The translations under genes and the position numbers were made by a program. A stretch of DNA of 64,000 nt, from contig ML976983.1 in NCBI GenBank assembly GCA_010015675.1, positions 180,015 to 244,014 on the forward strand, in the 5' to 3' direction. Below are positions 41,068 to 54,200 of this stretch, in pieces. A model generated the notes under the pieces. That model did not search any database. It saw nothing but the letters and a program-made list of their open reading frames with translations, and was not told the DNA's origin. How positions within the stretch are numbered: position 1 is the first letter of the stretch; each line of letters starts with the position of its first letter. The stretch is from Byssothecium circinans. Lineage: Eukaryota > Ascomycota > Dothideomycetes > Pleosporales > Massarinaceae.

Positions 41068-43294
41068 TTTTGAGACTTGGTGGGGGTAAATGGAGATGGG
41101 ATAGGGTATTCGGAAAATTGCTAAGTGAGTGTGGCTTCGTGCTTGTGGTGTATTTGCAACGCAATGAATGGACGACTACACAGTAGCCAAAAAGAGTGTG
41201 GATGAAGATGGACTTTCCGAAAGAGAGAACTGCTCTTACCAAAGGGACTAGGACCTCGTGTATCTTATAGGAGAGGGGCGTCTGGGCCCTCGAGGTGGGC
41301 AGGCAGGCTGTAATCTTACTGTCTGCGCGGCACGGAGTGCGGACGACGCGTGCGGGCATGGCTGGTCGGGGCGTAGCGTGGCGAAGCTAGAGCCTAGAGT
41401 CGAGATGGAGAAGGAAGAAGAACGTTTGGTCTGTGCGTTGGATTTGTCTGCGGCGTGGTACGAAACTGACTTTCCGTTTTCATGTTGGGGAACTAGGATA
41501 ACGATGTCCGTTTCGTTTATGAGGAGGTTTCGAAACGTGAAGGTATAGGAAGAGAAGCGCTGTATACTTCAAGCTGTTCATTGTGAGTTGGTCGCTGATG
41601 ATGTTGGCGCGATGGGAAGTGTCCGTATCCTCTTCAGAATTGAAGTCCGCTGTCATCGTCAGTACCATTCATCCCTTCAATTCTCTCGCCACACTAAGCC
41701 CCAAGACATCTCGACTCGTATCCAAACTTTCACTCCTCAAAACTTTACCCAAAGCGACAGCCATGTGGCTGAAAAGTCCGTTGTGTGGCATTGTTTCGCT
41801 GTTTCTTCCAGAACACTCAAGCACCATGCATACAACGCCAAGGTTGTGTAAGTCCGAAGTCCGCTACCCCAACCCATTGGTCAATCCCGTATAAACAGCC
41901 GAGCAGGCCTTCCTTCAGGCCCATGGACGCAGACCTGAAATTTAACCAAACATGCAAAAAGAAAATGTGAGCTTAACCGGGCAAAGGTTGATGTTGGTTC
42001 GCTTCTTTCGGGTAAGGTTGCGTGATTTACCATGGTAGCGTGCGGGTGAGTGGAGAATGGAAGATAGAGTGACATGCATGTATCAGATCGTGCGGGAGAT
42101 AATCCTCTTAGTGAAAGTTTCCGGTATGCAGAGCGCTGGGTCGTGCGTTACAGTGCAAATGTTGGTTGGTGTCCATGTTTGGTGTTGAGGTCACGTGTAT
42201 CGCTTATTCACCGGACCCGGTTCGGCGTATGCACAGTTCAGTTGACCTGGACAGGACTCGTAGACCTGTTACACTCAGATTTTGTGCCACACTTCCGGAC
42301 GTCCGTTACTGCGCGTGATAGAGGAGATATCCGCGACGCGCCCGACCAGTGGCTTTACGCGATGTATTGTTTGAGATAGAATTCGAACAGCAGGACGGCG
42401 TTTCGAATGGGATACTCGGTTCGATTGAAGAATTCGGACTCCAACATTCCGAACGCGCAGTGCCGCTCTCGCCGCATGAATACCCATGTAGGTACCCGTA
42501 AACCCTCCATGGCTCGCGACACAGTGCTCGGAGTTCTAGGTATGATGAAAATGTGAACGATGGGTTGCCTCTGCGGCTGTGAATCTGTTACTTGAGCGGA
42601 GGTGAATCTTTCCCCTTTTCCACTGTAGTTAGAGGGGTAAGCTCGCCAAACATACCTCGTCAGCCCACGAGAGCGGGACCGTGGATGTTCGGGATTCCGG
42701 CCCCAAGGCGTTCCTTCAGGCCCTCTTAAGGCCTTGGGAGCTTAATAGTTCAAGAGCACTTCTGTTTGCCATGAATACCATGTCTGTGTTGGTGTAATTT
42801 CCCAGCGCATAGCAGAAGGCGTAGACGTAGGCGTGCGGCATACACTCGGGTTCGTAGCTTCGCCACAGCGACGTATCTAAACATAAAGTCTACCACCGGG
42901 CCTCGAGCCCCATATCCATAACGTGATTACTAGCCGGCCCGGGGTACAACCGGTACAGGAACCAGATCACGTGCCGGATATGTGGCTCGAGACCCGGTGG
43001 TACGAGTAGTCCGGACCGCGCAGTTGTTCAAAACTCACAGAAGCAGATATCAGTTATAATTGAGAAAGCCTCATTCATAAAGAGCATAATTTCGTGAAGG
43101 GATTCATTACCTAGGGTCATTTTCCAATCTACAAGCAAAGAAAGTAAAAACTTCAAAGGAACACGTACAAACTACCTCTTCCATCCACAAAACATTCATA
43201 ACAACCTCTTCATCACGCCCATCCATCCTCCTCTAACTCTTCACAATCCCCATAATCACATTCCTTCATCCCCAATTCCACCCTTCCGACTACC
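41068..43294. other. Long intergenic region; one hairpin
   Basis: No supported gene over 2.2 kb. The 41075-41130 stretch is the 5' flank of the BYS1-like gene. The only structure seen is the inverted repeat at 42891-43002. Short frames overlap on both strands. Confidence 0.5.
42891..43002. repeat. 112-bp imperfect hairpin
   Basis: TACCACCGGGCCTCGAGCC at the left pairs with GGCTCGAGACCCGGTGGTA at the right, and CATATCC...ACGTGAT pairs with ATCACGTG..GGATATG inside. Arms are about 40 bp. No TA or other clear duplication. Could be a small MITE remnant. Confidence 0.7.
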
Positions 43295-43609
43295 CTACGC
43301 ACCACCCTCTCTCTTCGCATACTCATCCTCCATGCGCTCCTCATACTGCCGATCCTTCTCACTCTGCTCATCCGTCACATCCTCAATCCTGCCCCTCGAC
43401 CCCGCATCCGCAATCCTGCGTCCAGCGTTATCGTACTCGATATGCTCCTCGCGGGCTGCCTGGCCCGGCTCCTGCGATGTGCGATGGACCTTGGTGCCTG
43501 AGGGGTCGCTGTAAGTCGTTTCCGACTGGGAGCGGGTTTGGCCGTTGACGGTGTTGCTGGAGTAGGAGTAGGAGGTTGCTTGGAAGGTTGAACGGTTGTT
43601 GGAGGACAT
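43295..43609 (-). CDS. Small hydrophilic protein
   Basis: 104 aa, one exon, start MSSNNRSTFQATSYSYSS. Residues 1-45 Ser/Thr/Tyr-rich, the remainder strongly charged (REEHIEYDNAGRRI, EQSEKDRQYEERMEDEYAKR). No hydrophobic segment. Similar small hydrophilic, probably disordered proteins occur widely in filamentous fungi and are often stress- or conidia-associated, but I have no direct evidence for that here. A C/A-rich flank precedes the ATG. Confidence 0.7.
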   Translation of the reverse strand: MSSNNRSTFQATSYSYSSNTVNGQTRSQSETTYSDPSGTKVHRTSQEPGQAAREEHIEYDNAGRRIADAGSRGRIEDVTDEQSEKDRQYEERMEDEYAKREGGA

Positions 43610-45116
43610 TTTGGATATTTTCTTGGGGGCTGTGGGTGCTTTGAGCGTTGTGTGTTTGAGTTTTGAGTTGGAATACGTTGGAGATGGAGAGTGTGAGTTT
43701 TGAGGATGTCGGTGGTTTTGTGGGTTGAGGGGAGTGTGGGTAAGAAGTGGCGTGTGTTTGTGTGAAAGGTGACGTGGATGACGTCATTTAGGCCACGACG
43801 CAAGTACGGTACGACTTGATACCCATTGAACGCAATCGCAACCGACACACCCAAAGCGATTGTTGGATGATGAGATCCTAATCTCATAGTCGACACAGTC
43901 AAAGACGTCTGCGGGTCCTCCCACATCAAACACTCTCCGTTCTCTTTGGTAAAAGGCTAGATGTTTCCATCAGCTTCATCTACCTGACCGATAAATTGTC
44001 TCCTGTGTTGGGCTGTGTTGGGGATGCAGCAATCAATCATGGCTCAATTATGTGTTGGCCTTTGTCGAGTGTTTTTGCAACACTATAGAAGATCGCATTA
44101 TGGAGCACCATATCTCGTCTCATCAATAATGAAATGATACAGAAGCAGCAGGCATCAGCAAAGACGACCTCTTCTCCTGTGAAGGAAACGAAACAGAGGC
44201 AGCACGCATTCGAGAATAAAACAAGTCAGCTCATCATGAAGAAAGACAGTGACGAACGCAGTGGCTTTCTCAATTCAATCCGCGAACCAACTCGACCTAA
44301 AAGTGCCAAACTTCAACAACAATAACAAAACCTTGGGCACGGCTATCTTAATACCGATTCGCCTTTTGATGTCCTCAAAGTATCAGTACAATCGCAGCAG
44401 GGCTCCTCATAGAAGTGTTGTTCACTTGTGGGTATAGTTAATTGCATTTATCATCATGATAGTGATCGTTCCACTGGAAGACCTATGAAGGCAGTCACCA
44501 TTTTCATGCCCCCTAACTACGTGTTCGTGATCTGCGCAATTTACGGCAAACGCTTAGTCCGCAAGTGGAAACGGATGGAAGGGAAAAAGGGCACTGTTGA
44601 GCACAGTGATGATGATGATGAAGGCGATGCTAACGGAGAAGTGGCTGCGCAAGCTATCAGAGCGCAATCATCGCCTGGATCGGTGTGGAATCGATTGCCA
44701 AAAGCGCAACTACTAGACACCAGGCATGTAGTTCCGTCTCCATCAACAATGTATATATTCATAATATTGGTAGAGGAGTTGAGGGCATAAATTAGAACAC
44801 CGTTTATAATGTCAAAAGCATACCATACCAAGGTAGGTTCTCCGTTAATTGAACGATCTTATCATCAAAAAACGCCCAAGCCGAGAGAATAGCAAAAGTC
44901 TATCTGTTTTAATTAAATACAAATAAGATATTATGCATTAAAATGTTAAAGGTCGATGATGGAACAATTCACTCTTTAAATAAAGCCGCCCAGTCTAGGC
45001 CCTACCCATGCATTTGTGCCCCACAATCCGCATGCGCCGCATCCCCTATTATCACCACGCGGCATGCCTGACCACAACACCACGCTCCAACGCCGAACCA
45101 CCGTACAAACCGTACC
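43610..45116. other. Intergenic, no gene seen
   Basis: Divergent promoter region of 43295-43609 (minus) and 45117-46511 (plus). Short frames around 44100-44800 lack support. Confidence 0.55.
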
Positions 45117-46511
45117 ATGCGGTGGTCACTACCGCTCGTGTCGCTCTTCTTCCTCAATACCGCAGCATTCGTCTATGACTTCCCGCTTAACTGCGCCGGT
45201 CGCAAAGCCGCCAACAACAAAGAGTGCCAGGAACCATTACCGGACGCCGTCACCGCCGTTCTCCCAGGGAAATTCTACGTAGCGAGGTTGCCATGCTTGG
45301 ACTGTCCGGCTGTAGAGACAGCGGGGGAGAATGAGGGTAGAAAGTCGGAGAATGAGCTGGTGAGTTCTGTCGCCTATGGAAAGTCTGAGTGGACTTTAAG
45401 CTGATGCGACTCGGTACTGCAGTTCTTCAATATCTCCCTCTCCCACGACAAGCGCACTCTCTATCTCAATGACCAACCAATTCTCCCGACCTTCACAACT
45501 ATACCAACACCTCAACGTATCGCCGCCTCGCAAATCGCACCAGATTTCACGCGCGCCGACCTCGATACCACGATTGAATGCGCGCTCGAGATCTGCGCCG
45601 ATAAACCATGTTCATGCCTGAACTCTTCCCGTCCGGATACAGACTGGTACTTTGGAAAAGCCAATCTCGACTTTGACTTCTCTTCACACTGGCTGTCTAC
45701 AGACTCAGCAACCCAAAGGGAGAAATGGGAAGTCACATTCGACGTAATAGGAGGGTGGGACAATCTGGCGGGCGACAAGGTGTGGAAGGCGAATCATACA
45801 AAACAGCAAATGTTGCGGATATTAGTCGAAGGCGAGGAGATCGACGGCGAAATCTACCCGGGGGAGAAGAATAGACAAGGCGGTGGGAGTTTATTTGAGG
45901 AGAACCCCGCAACGGAAGAAACGCAGTACGAATACACGATTACAAGCGTTGGGCTCACGAAGCGAACGTATACATTTCCTATAACACCACAGGCCCTCGG
46001 GTTCTGGAGCGGATTGCGGAGGTTCTTTGGCTTGGATGTTGTACGCACCGATGGGCATGTTGTCTATCTACAGGAAGAATGGGCTCGGTACGGCAAGAAA
46101 GGCTCGCTGAGAAATCACATGGGTGTCATCGTGAACGACTGGCCGTGGACGGGTATCTTTGCGACACTCGGTAGCGTCGTCGGCGGCATCGTCGCATTGT
46201 ATCTAGCCTCCAAGCTTTTCACGATTGTGAAGCAGCAGCGCGAGCTAGCGAGATGGGATGGCATGGACACTGTGTGGGCGAACATGAGGCGGGATAGCGA
46301 AGCACGCGATGAAGATGAAGAGGGAGACGGGCTCTTGAGTAGGGAGGAAAGGTATAGGGATAGTGTAGGAGAGGGAAGTTATCGGGATGATGTTGACGAT
46401 GCCGGGAGCGGACCGCCGCGGTACACGGACGACGTGCAGACGAATAAGCCACTACCGAGTAAACCATTGCCGGAGAAGCCTTTACCAGCTGTACCGTTGA
46501 TAGATGCTTGA
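45117..46511 (+). CDS. Type I membrane protein, two exons
   Basis: Exons 45117-45359 and 45423-46511 join in phase 0 (63-bp intron, GTGAGT...CTGCAG) to 443 aa. Residues 1-18 are a signal peptide (MRWSLPLVSLFFLNTAAF). The ectodomain (about 19-340) has paired Cys (CQEP, CLDC, CALEIC, CSCLN) and Asn-X-Thr sites. One TM (IFATLGSVVGGIVALYLASK) lies near residue 345-365. The cytosolic tail ends in a Pro/Lys repeat (PLPSKPLPEKPLPAVPL), a possible SH3 ligand. Topology points to a surface or secretory-pathway receptor-like protein. No family recognised. Confidence 0.75.
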
Positions 46512-47548
46512 CGGTACCTGCTCCTATTCCAATTTATTCTTTGCATCGATAAAGGGTCGACCTGAATGCATTTACGAGGGAGAACTGCAAGATATCCTAG
46601 TAAGCCGCATGTGCGTGTCAGATTCGTTTGACGCCTAACGTCCCAACAGATTATGAACAGCACTCCAGTCTCCATTGTCCAGCGTGTAAATCCTAAAACC
46701 CCGAAAACGTCGCCTTCTAGGTGGAAAGTACTTATCAAAGCACCCCGCACAAGCCGGCTATCTCCGACAATCTCCGTCTTGACCGGAATTTGCACATCAC
46801 TCAACCTTCCACTTCAGTGGTGGAAGGTTGAGTGACTTCACTTGAAGTCTACACCGGATTACTAAATATGACCGACGAGAGGCCGGTGTTTACTATACAG
46901 ATTTCGATCCGGGATAGGCGCCTAGAGTTCATCAAACGGCGGTGTGGTCGTAAACAGTAATGTGTAACGCCTACGTACCGGCGAGACCAGGATACAGATA
47001 CCGGTAACCTTGGAGAATGCATTGCAATGATTAGGCCCTGTTCGGCGTGCACCGGACGGTCCGGTTTTGAGCTCACTAGGATAGCTGCAGTGAAGGCCTA
47101 GCTAAGCATTCACTGTGAAAATCGGACAGTCTATTCTACAGAAGCCCGGTTTTTAACCAAAATTCTAGCTTCTTAAGGTAGGTGGGCCCGCCTAGAGCCG
47201 CTTAACAAGACACAATTTTTACACAGGTCAAAACTGCACACCTACACTAAGCACAACGTCTGATCTTGTCTAAAACTGCCCGGTTTCAAATCACACACGT
47301 TTTCGGACCGTGAACTAGATAATAAGTGGCCGCACCCAACAGGGCCCCAGTTTTTCGTACAGTATTCCGCTAGAAGGCATGCCACCTATATAAATCCCAT
47401 GTACGCTTTGGAGGTACGACGTAGACCTCCCATACAGTACTTTACCAATTGATCCAGTAAGTCGAGAAGATTCCGAAGAGCAAGAACACCAAGCTGATGT
47501 GAACAGTATCAAGCGTCGACGAAAAGAACACCAAACAAAGACTTCACA
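46512..47548. other. Intergenic, no gene seen
   Basis: Holds the hairpin at 46798-46834 and the 5' flank of the NmrA-like gene. No supported frame. Confidence 0.6.
46798..46834. repeat. Perfect 15-bp stem hairpin
   Basis: CACTCAACCTTCCAC, 7-base loop, GTGGAAGGTTGAGTG. It lies about 290 bp downstream of the preceding stop codon. Could be part of a 3' UTR or a chance/element fragment. Confidence 0.8.
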
Positions 47549-48735
47549 ATGGTTAAAATCGCAGCTGCCGGTGGTACAGGAAGTACGTCATTATTCCATC
47601 TTCTCGCATTCACCACTTTTAATCTCACATGCCCATTCCAATTCCCTTCCTCCCCCTGAACCACTCTTTTTTGTTCCCAGCACGCACATCCTATAACCCC
47701 AACACTAACACTACGAAAATGTCGCCACCGAAGTCTTGCGCGTCTCCGCTGCGTCCGGCAAGCACGACATCACCATCTTCACGCGCTCCAAGCCCAGCAC
47801 CAACCCCCTGAACCTCCCCTACAAAATCGTCGATTACCAGGACCGTGCCGCCCTCACCGAAGCCCTGAAAGGCTTCGACGTATGTCTCAGTTTCCTCGGT
47901 AAGCCAACCCCAACCCCAACCCCTTTCCCCTTCCCCATCCCCTTCCACCCCATCCCAACTACAACGCAGCAGCCATCCTAACCAGCCCCCCAATACAGTC
48001 GTACATCTCGACAAAGACAACGTAGCGCATAAGAACCTCACCCACGCCAGCATCGCCGCGGGCGTTAAGCGCTTCGCGCCCTCCGAATGGGCGGTGAAGA
48101 ACGGCAACGGCGCCAACACCGTCTACGCCAACAAAGACATCATGGCAACCTACCTCTCGACACTGCCGGAGACGCAAAGCGGGAAATTGGAGTACTGCCA
48201 CTTCCAACCCAGCATCTTCATGGATTACTTCGCGCACCCGAACCCGCTGACCCCCGGGCTCCTCACGTGGCCCTTCTTCGCCGACTTCGAGAACCGGAGG
48301 GCACTGGTCGTCGACTCGGGCGACGATCCGCTCGTCGTTACGGCGCTCTCCGATATCTCCAACGTGTTCGCGCTCGCGCTCGAGGACACGCGGCCGTGGC
48401 CGGCGGTTGGCGGGATGCGGGGGGCGCGCACGACGATGAACGAGGTGCTCGCGCTCGGGAAGAAGATCCGCGGTGGGGAGTGGCACGTTGACTATGTCAA
48501 GAGCGCGGATACTGAAAAGGGCGTTTTGACTTCCGACTTTGTGCCTGAATTGCCCCATCCGGCTTTTCCTGTGGATCAGAGGAAGGCGATGTCTACCGCG
48601 ATTGCTTGTTCGTTGCTGACGGCGATTTCCACGGGCGGGTGGGATGTGAGTGATGAGTGGAATCAGAGGTTTCCCGAGTACAAGTTCATCGGGCTCGAGG
48701 AGTATTTGAGGAAGGCTTGGGAGGGGAAGCCTTAA
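47549..48735 (+). CDS. NmrA-like / isoflavone-reductase-type NAD(P)-binding protein
   Basis: Exons 47549-47582, 47716-47898 and 47999-48735 total 954 nt (317 aa), the usual length of the family. The N-terminal MVKIAAAGGTG is the Rossmann GxxGxxG start and is completed by the next exon (NVATEVLRVSAASGKHDITIFTRS). Further family features are VDYQDRAALTEALKGFDVCLSF and GVKRFAPSEWA. Members reduce or sense NAD(P)H; this one is probably a cytosolic reductase of unknown substrate. Anomaly: intron 1 (133 bp, donor GTACGT) has no AG at the only position that restores the frame. The junction reads CTAACACTACG then AAAATG. Either a non-AG acceptor is used or the gene is damaged at this site. Confidence 0.75.
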
Positions 48736-48899
48736 TAAAGTCTTGATTCACGTTGCGGGTGATTGCGGGGTTTTTTATCATGCGTAGACGGTGATATTGA
48801 AGGCGGAAAGTACAGTTATTTTTTATTTTTTCGTAAATATATACAAAGTGCGACAAGTCAAAAACCCCTCCCTCTCTCTCTCTCCTCACATCCACCACA

Positions 48900-49947
48900 T
48901 CAAGCCAGGAAATAACTCTTGATCTTCGGCAACACAGTAACCCAAGCCGGCCCCTTCGGCGGCTCCATACTATACATATAATCCCCCCACCAGGGTCCGG
49001 CAGCCCACCACGCCGCCCCAGTCCAAACATCCTTATTATCCGCCAGATACTGCATGCCGTCCTGCAGCGCCGACAGACACTGCGCATTCGGCCCCGCCGC
49101 GAACTCGCCCAAGAAACCCTGCTTCTTGTTGTCTTTGAGCCACTGCGTGGCCGCCTTGAGCCGCTCGCTGAAGATGGTAGCAGACACGCATTCAGCGTGC
49201 GATCCAGAGCCGTCAACGTCGAGGTACTGATGCATCTGATAGATGAGTTTATTCTGCGGGTCCTTGAGGTTGATAAGACTCGCCCCATTGCCCGAGGAAA
49301 CCCACGTCCAGGCGCCGCTCCACGAATTGCCCTCGGGGGTGATGTACTGTTTCGTAGCTCCCGCTTCGCGGATGCCGTCGATAGATGCTTGATTCAGGTT
49401 GAAAACGAGCTGCTGGTCCATGTCGTGGTACTCGTTGTTAGTGTCGAAGACAACGAGGTCGTTGTTTTTGTACTGCTCGGCGAGCGTTTTCCACCATGTT
49501 TTGAACCCCGCGGTGTCGGTGATGATTTCTTTGTAGAAGCGGCCGTAGTTGTGCGGTTGGATCATGGCGTAGGCGCCCTTGCTGGTGATGTAGTTTACTT
49601 GCTCGGTGAGGTTGCCGAGGTAGAGTTTGTCGAGGGGGGCGGTGAGTTTGTTGGGGGTGAGTCGTTCCATTACTTTTTGGGGGGGTTGTTAGTTGGTGCT
49701 TCTCAGACTTATGGGGGATGGTGGGATACTTACGGAAGTTCAGACGGAACATGTTGACGCCTTGAGCGATGAACTGGTCGATAGTGTTGAAGTCATACCA
49801 GATGAACTCTTTCCCGTATACGCCCGTGAAGTTCCCCTCGCCGAACTCGGCTCCAGATTCATTGATGCCAAACCATTTCAATTTGCGTGATTGAGCGAAA
49901 GAAGTCGAAGCCAGCGAAGCCGCGACGACGAGCTTAGAGAAGAGCAT
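48900..49947 (-). CDS. GH5 (subfamily 5-like) endo-beta-1,4-glucanase, secreted
   Basis: Exons 49947-49734 and 49672-48900 join in phase 1 (61-bp intron) to 328 aa. Signal peptide [19 protein letters not shown]. The fold starts [17 protein letters not shown], and the splice makes NMFRLNFLMERLTP, a GH5_5 signature. Acid/base Glu lies in [12 protein letters not shown] and the nucleophile Glu in [11 protein letters not shown]. His in [10 protein letters not shown] and Trp in [12 protein letters not shown] line the cleft. It hydrolyses internal bonds in cellulose and related beta-glucans outside the cell. There is no carbohydrate-binding module, unlike Trichoderma Cel5A, so it is a single-domain enzyme. 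Complete and apparently functional. Confidence 0.95.
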
Positions 49948-51211
49948 GGCGAATGAACCTCAAGATAAATCGATCAGCTGAACTGTTATTGATAAAATGA
50001 GTCCAAAGAAACCACCCTTCAAAACACTCCATAGGGGCGTCTCATCTTTATAGGCCCACAAGCTCAGAAACAAAGCCCCAAATTCCGTCGGACCGTATTC
50101 TCCGCTCTGAAAACACTCAAAATCAACTGTTCATCACGTCGTTCATCAAAATACACTCCCTAAACCTGGTAGATCGATATGTGAATGGGCACAATCAAAT
50201 CTACAGAAAGAGCCGGCGGCGGAGAATAAATTGCTGGGCGGGGATTAAAGGTGTCAGGGGTGGCTACCAAGACAAGTAATGCGGGGATGGAACCGGGGTC
50301 ACCATTCGCGGAAATAGAAAAGGTTTGAAAAATCATTGTTTGAAACATCATTTGGGCAATTAGTAAATCGTCAGCCACCAAGATTCACTACTGGACGAGA
50401 CAGTGGAGTAAGGGAAAAATTAGCCACCTACCACACGCGTTAAAGCACTACCAAGCGCGCTACACTACTGAGCGCGCTAGTTTTCTTTAGTAACACTGAT
50501 ATTATACTTATTATAAAACTACTTGTCCGGTGCCCTATCAAACACGCGCTGAAAGATCATGGCTTGATGACCCCTCCCACTTGCGACCAATAATCAATGT
50601 TTCGTTGCCTATATGCCACGGCACAGAGATACCATTGTGCTCAACAAGACGATGCGTAGACTCCATAGCAAAATGCCTGTGTAGCAGTGCAACACCGTAA
50701 ATATCTTAGACTCCAGGCTTGAAGAAGATGTTTTGTGTTAGGCCGTGTAATTGATTCTGCCGTCCTAGCTTTGAATACGTTGCTAAGTCTGGGAGCTTAA
50801 CGCCGCTAATGATCGCGCGGAAGGACTTTAAGGCGAAGAAGGTAGAGAAGGGAAGTGCGTGGTGCATGGCGGTATATCAAGCGACGAGGATGCCGGGGCT
50901 TTATTCGCAGCCTATTCCCACGGAGCCGCTGAAGGCAGTGCAGAGGTTAGCGCAGAAATAGTAATCAGTATTTGTGAGGGTTGGAAGGGAAGTTTACGAT
51001 TCGATGAGCATCTGCTGCAATGAAGCTCGTGAAGTCATTTCTATGCTTGTGTGCTCGCTGTAGACGCGCAGATAGAATTGCAGCACTGACGCAAACTCTA
51101 CTGACGTGACTGATCTGTTACAGTTCATTTAGACATGCCAGAAAGCAGACGTAGGTTTGATAGTCACGCTGATGTAGACCAACCCTGCAAAGTATACACA
51201 ACATGTCGCGC
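49948..51211. other. Intergenic, no gene seen
   Basis: 5' flank of the cellulase and 3' flank of the patatin gene. 50445-50475 has an imperfect ...AGCGCGCTA... repetition. No supported gene. Confidence 0.55.
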
Positions 51212-54200
51212 CTAGTTTTGATCTATGACATAAAACTGCCACCCATGCTTTACCTTGCACGGCTTCAAAACCTTCATGTGCGGAAGTCCCTCTTGTATAT
51301 TCGGGGTATTGCCCTTGCTAACGCTCACGATGCACCCGATGCACAGGAAGTGATTCTTGCAGTCAGGACACCACAGGCCCTGGGCCGAGGCGAGTATAAA
51401 CACTATATCGATAGTTAGACGCGAGCTTTCAAGAGATCTCGAATTCGGGAAGGACGTGCGTACCTTGCTGGCAGTAGTGGCAAGTAACCTGGTTCAAGTA
51501 ATCCTTGACCGACCTCATCATGGTGAAATTGTACAGATAGTGGCGATGTCCGGTGCGATTCGTGAGGGTGCAGTCGGAACAGAAGCAGTCGGTGCAGTCC
51601 TTCGTCACGCAGACGGAGCCGGCTTCTCCAAAGGCAAGTTCTGGGCTGGCAGTCAGCGGGCTGTAAATTGCGGAATGCGATTATGAAACAACGTTGATAA
51701 GGAAAGGGGACGGCTCACTCCTCGTGCAGAGAGAGCATGGGAAGACTGTAGCATTCGCCACTTGTTTCGAACTCTCTACGAGCTCCTTGCGGTAGCACGT
51801 CCGATAAGCTATTCTCCGCAAGAGCTCTTTGAGGAAGGGTGTGATGATAAACCGGAGGTGCAGATGGGCGTGGTTTTGCTGTTTGCCTTCCCCGAATCCT
51901 GTGCTGTGTCAGTATTTCTGAGCTCATGGTACTGCAAGGCGAGAGGTTGAACACGCATGCATACTTTCTGGACACTGCGAGCAGCCCCACAGGGTATTGC
52001 GTGCATCCTGGAAGTTATCGGGTCCTGTTTCCTCAAACACCATCTCAAACGTGCCGAATTGGTGTTTTTGCCTATGCTCTTCGTCCTTTTCGAAACACTC
52101 AAGGCATAGGCTCTGGCTCGAACCGAATCCACTCCTGCACGAGCGGCAAAAGTAGCCTCGCTGTCCAAACATGAAGACTAGGTAAGCGAATTAGCAAATA
52201 CTGTGCATAATATAGCCGGAGAGCCCCACCTCTATGACAGCGTTCGCAGTGTGAGCCGCCAACAGAAGTACTCGTGTTCAAACACTGACAATCAGAGATG
52301 ATCCACTGTGCTTCTGTGCTCCAGTATGGCGGGTATGTTGCAAAGAAAGACCGATGATCCGGACTCTGCTCTCGATGCTCTTTAAAAAACTCTATACGGC
52401 GGTCATGGTAACCCACACAGTTGCGGCACAGTGCCATGTTACAATCGTGGCATTGCCATCGCGACTTCGCATCCCTTGCGCAATACCGGCAAGAGGCGGA
52501 GGCTTCGATTCCAGGGAGCTTCTCCATCCACTGCATGACGTTGAAGCGGAGCATGTTGCGGATATGGGATTGTTCGTGACAGTCGTGGCAGTCCTCGCAG
52601 GTGAAAAGCTGGCATTCTACGCATAAGAACATCTTCTCCAGATACGGTATTCCTGTGGGGGTTTTAGTTTGAGGACAAGCGGGAGGTGCCTAGTCAATGG
52701 GACTGACCCTTGTGACAGTCTTCACAGAATTCCGCATAGACTGCGGACATTTGCTGGAACTTTTGATACACGTGCAAATCTACGAGAATAACTTGTTAGT
52801 GATTATCTGCATTAGGAAAGCTGATTGGACTTGGGAGCTTTTTGTAATAAATCTCACTGACCTTCTCCAGCGATGTAGCCTAACCTCTGCCCCGATTCTT
52901 TCATGGTATTTGCACATTTGTTGAATATTGTCGCCGTGTCTGGAGATTTCATGTATGTTCCAGTGTGAGCCATGATCTCGCCGATGGCCTCCCACTCATT
53001 CAACTTCACGTCCGCCAGACCGTGGAGAACATTGAATCTGAATAAGAGGTTATTTTCGACCATGTCCTTGTTCCGCTTCCTGAACCTGGCATTCTCATCT
53101 TCAGTATCTGTGACTATCTTGGCAAGTGTTTTTCCGAGGTCCGCGATATTGCTAGCGAGGACGTTCGGGCCGGGCGCACTGCCGGTACCGACACTGATGA
53201 TGAGTCTTTCTTCATTGGGCCAAAGCGCTGCACGGTCATCAGCAAGAGTAATGAAAATAGGGTATGGTTCCTGTACCTCTCGATTCTTGGTCGGCCTTCT
53301 CTATAGGGTTGTTGTATCTCAGAGCTCCATCCACATACTTCTGGTACCCAATTTGGATCGGAGGGAAGAAGGTGGATGAAGCAGATGTCGCCCTGGCAGC
53401 TTCCCAAATCTTGCAGATGTCATAGAGATCGTCCCATTCGCCATCGCCACTTCTATATGTACGGATGACGACTGCGTCAGCATTAACACCCTGGGCCGCG
53501 CATACGAACACTTTTGGCGCGTCATCGGAATCGTCCTTGAATAACTCCGCCTCCGACAAGCGATGATCCCGACACATCTCCTTCACTACCTGTTCAAGAG
53601 GCTCCGACTCAAACTTCCCTTCGGCTCTGAGTGTGGTAAGAGCACGACCACCAATGTTGCCTCTGGAGCGCACAGGTGTGAAAATTCGTCGCGAAAGGGT
53701 TTTGTATGCTTCGATGGACTCGTTGACTGTCATTTTCAAACGCCCTAGCATGATTGCGATCAGTCCACCGGTACTCGTTCCCGCAATCATGTCAAATTCT
53801 TGCCAAGGTTCAAGTCTACCCCCACGCAGCGACTCAAGACGGTCCATAAGATGTTTCACGATCATTAAGCTCGCCAAGCCGCGGACACCACCACCATCGA
53901 GACAGAGGACCTTGCGGAGCGCGGAAGCATGGCCCTCTGTTTGTACACGAAGCACAGACGGCCCTGGTTCGTTTTTATGAGCTTTCTGAGGCGGTGCCGG
54001 AGTGGAGGCAGAACTGGTGATTTCTCTGAAGCTCGAAGAAAGAGCTGGCGTAGTGGAAGGAGCTGGCGTAACGGAAAGAGCGTGAAGTCCTTGCTGTACG
54101 TCTATAATCTGACTGTTTTGCGAAGGGGGCTGATACAGAGACGATGGTGGCGGGGAAAACATGGGTGGATATTGCTGCAATTGCAGTTGTTGCTGTTGTT

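Noticed and set aside
48094..48558. Long alternative frames inside the NmrA-like gene
   Set aside because: Shadows of a GC-rich coding exon; only the family frame matches known motifs.
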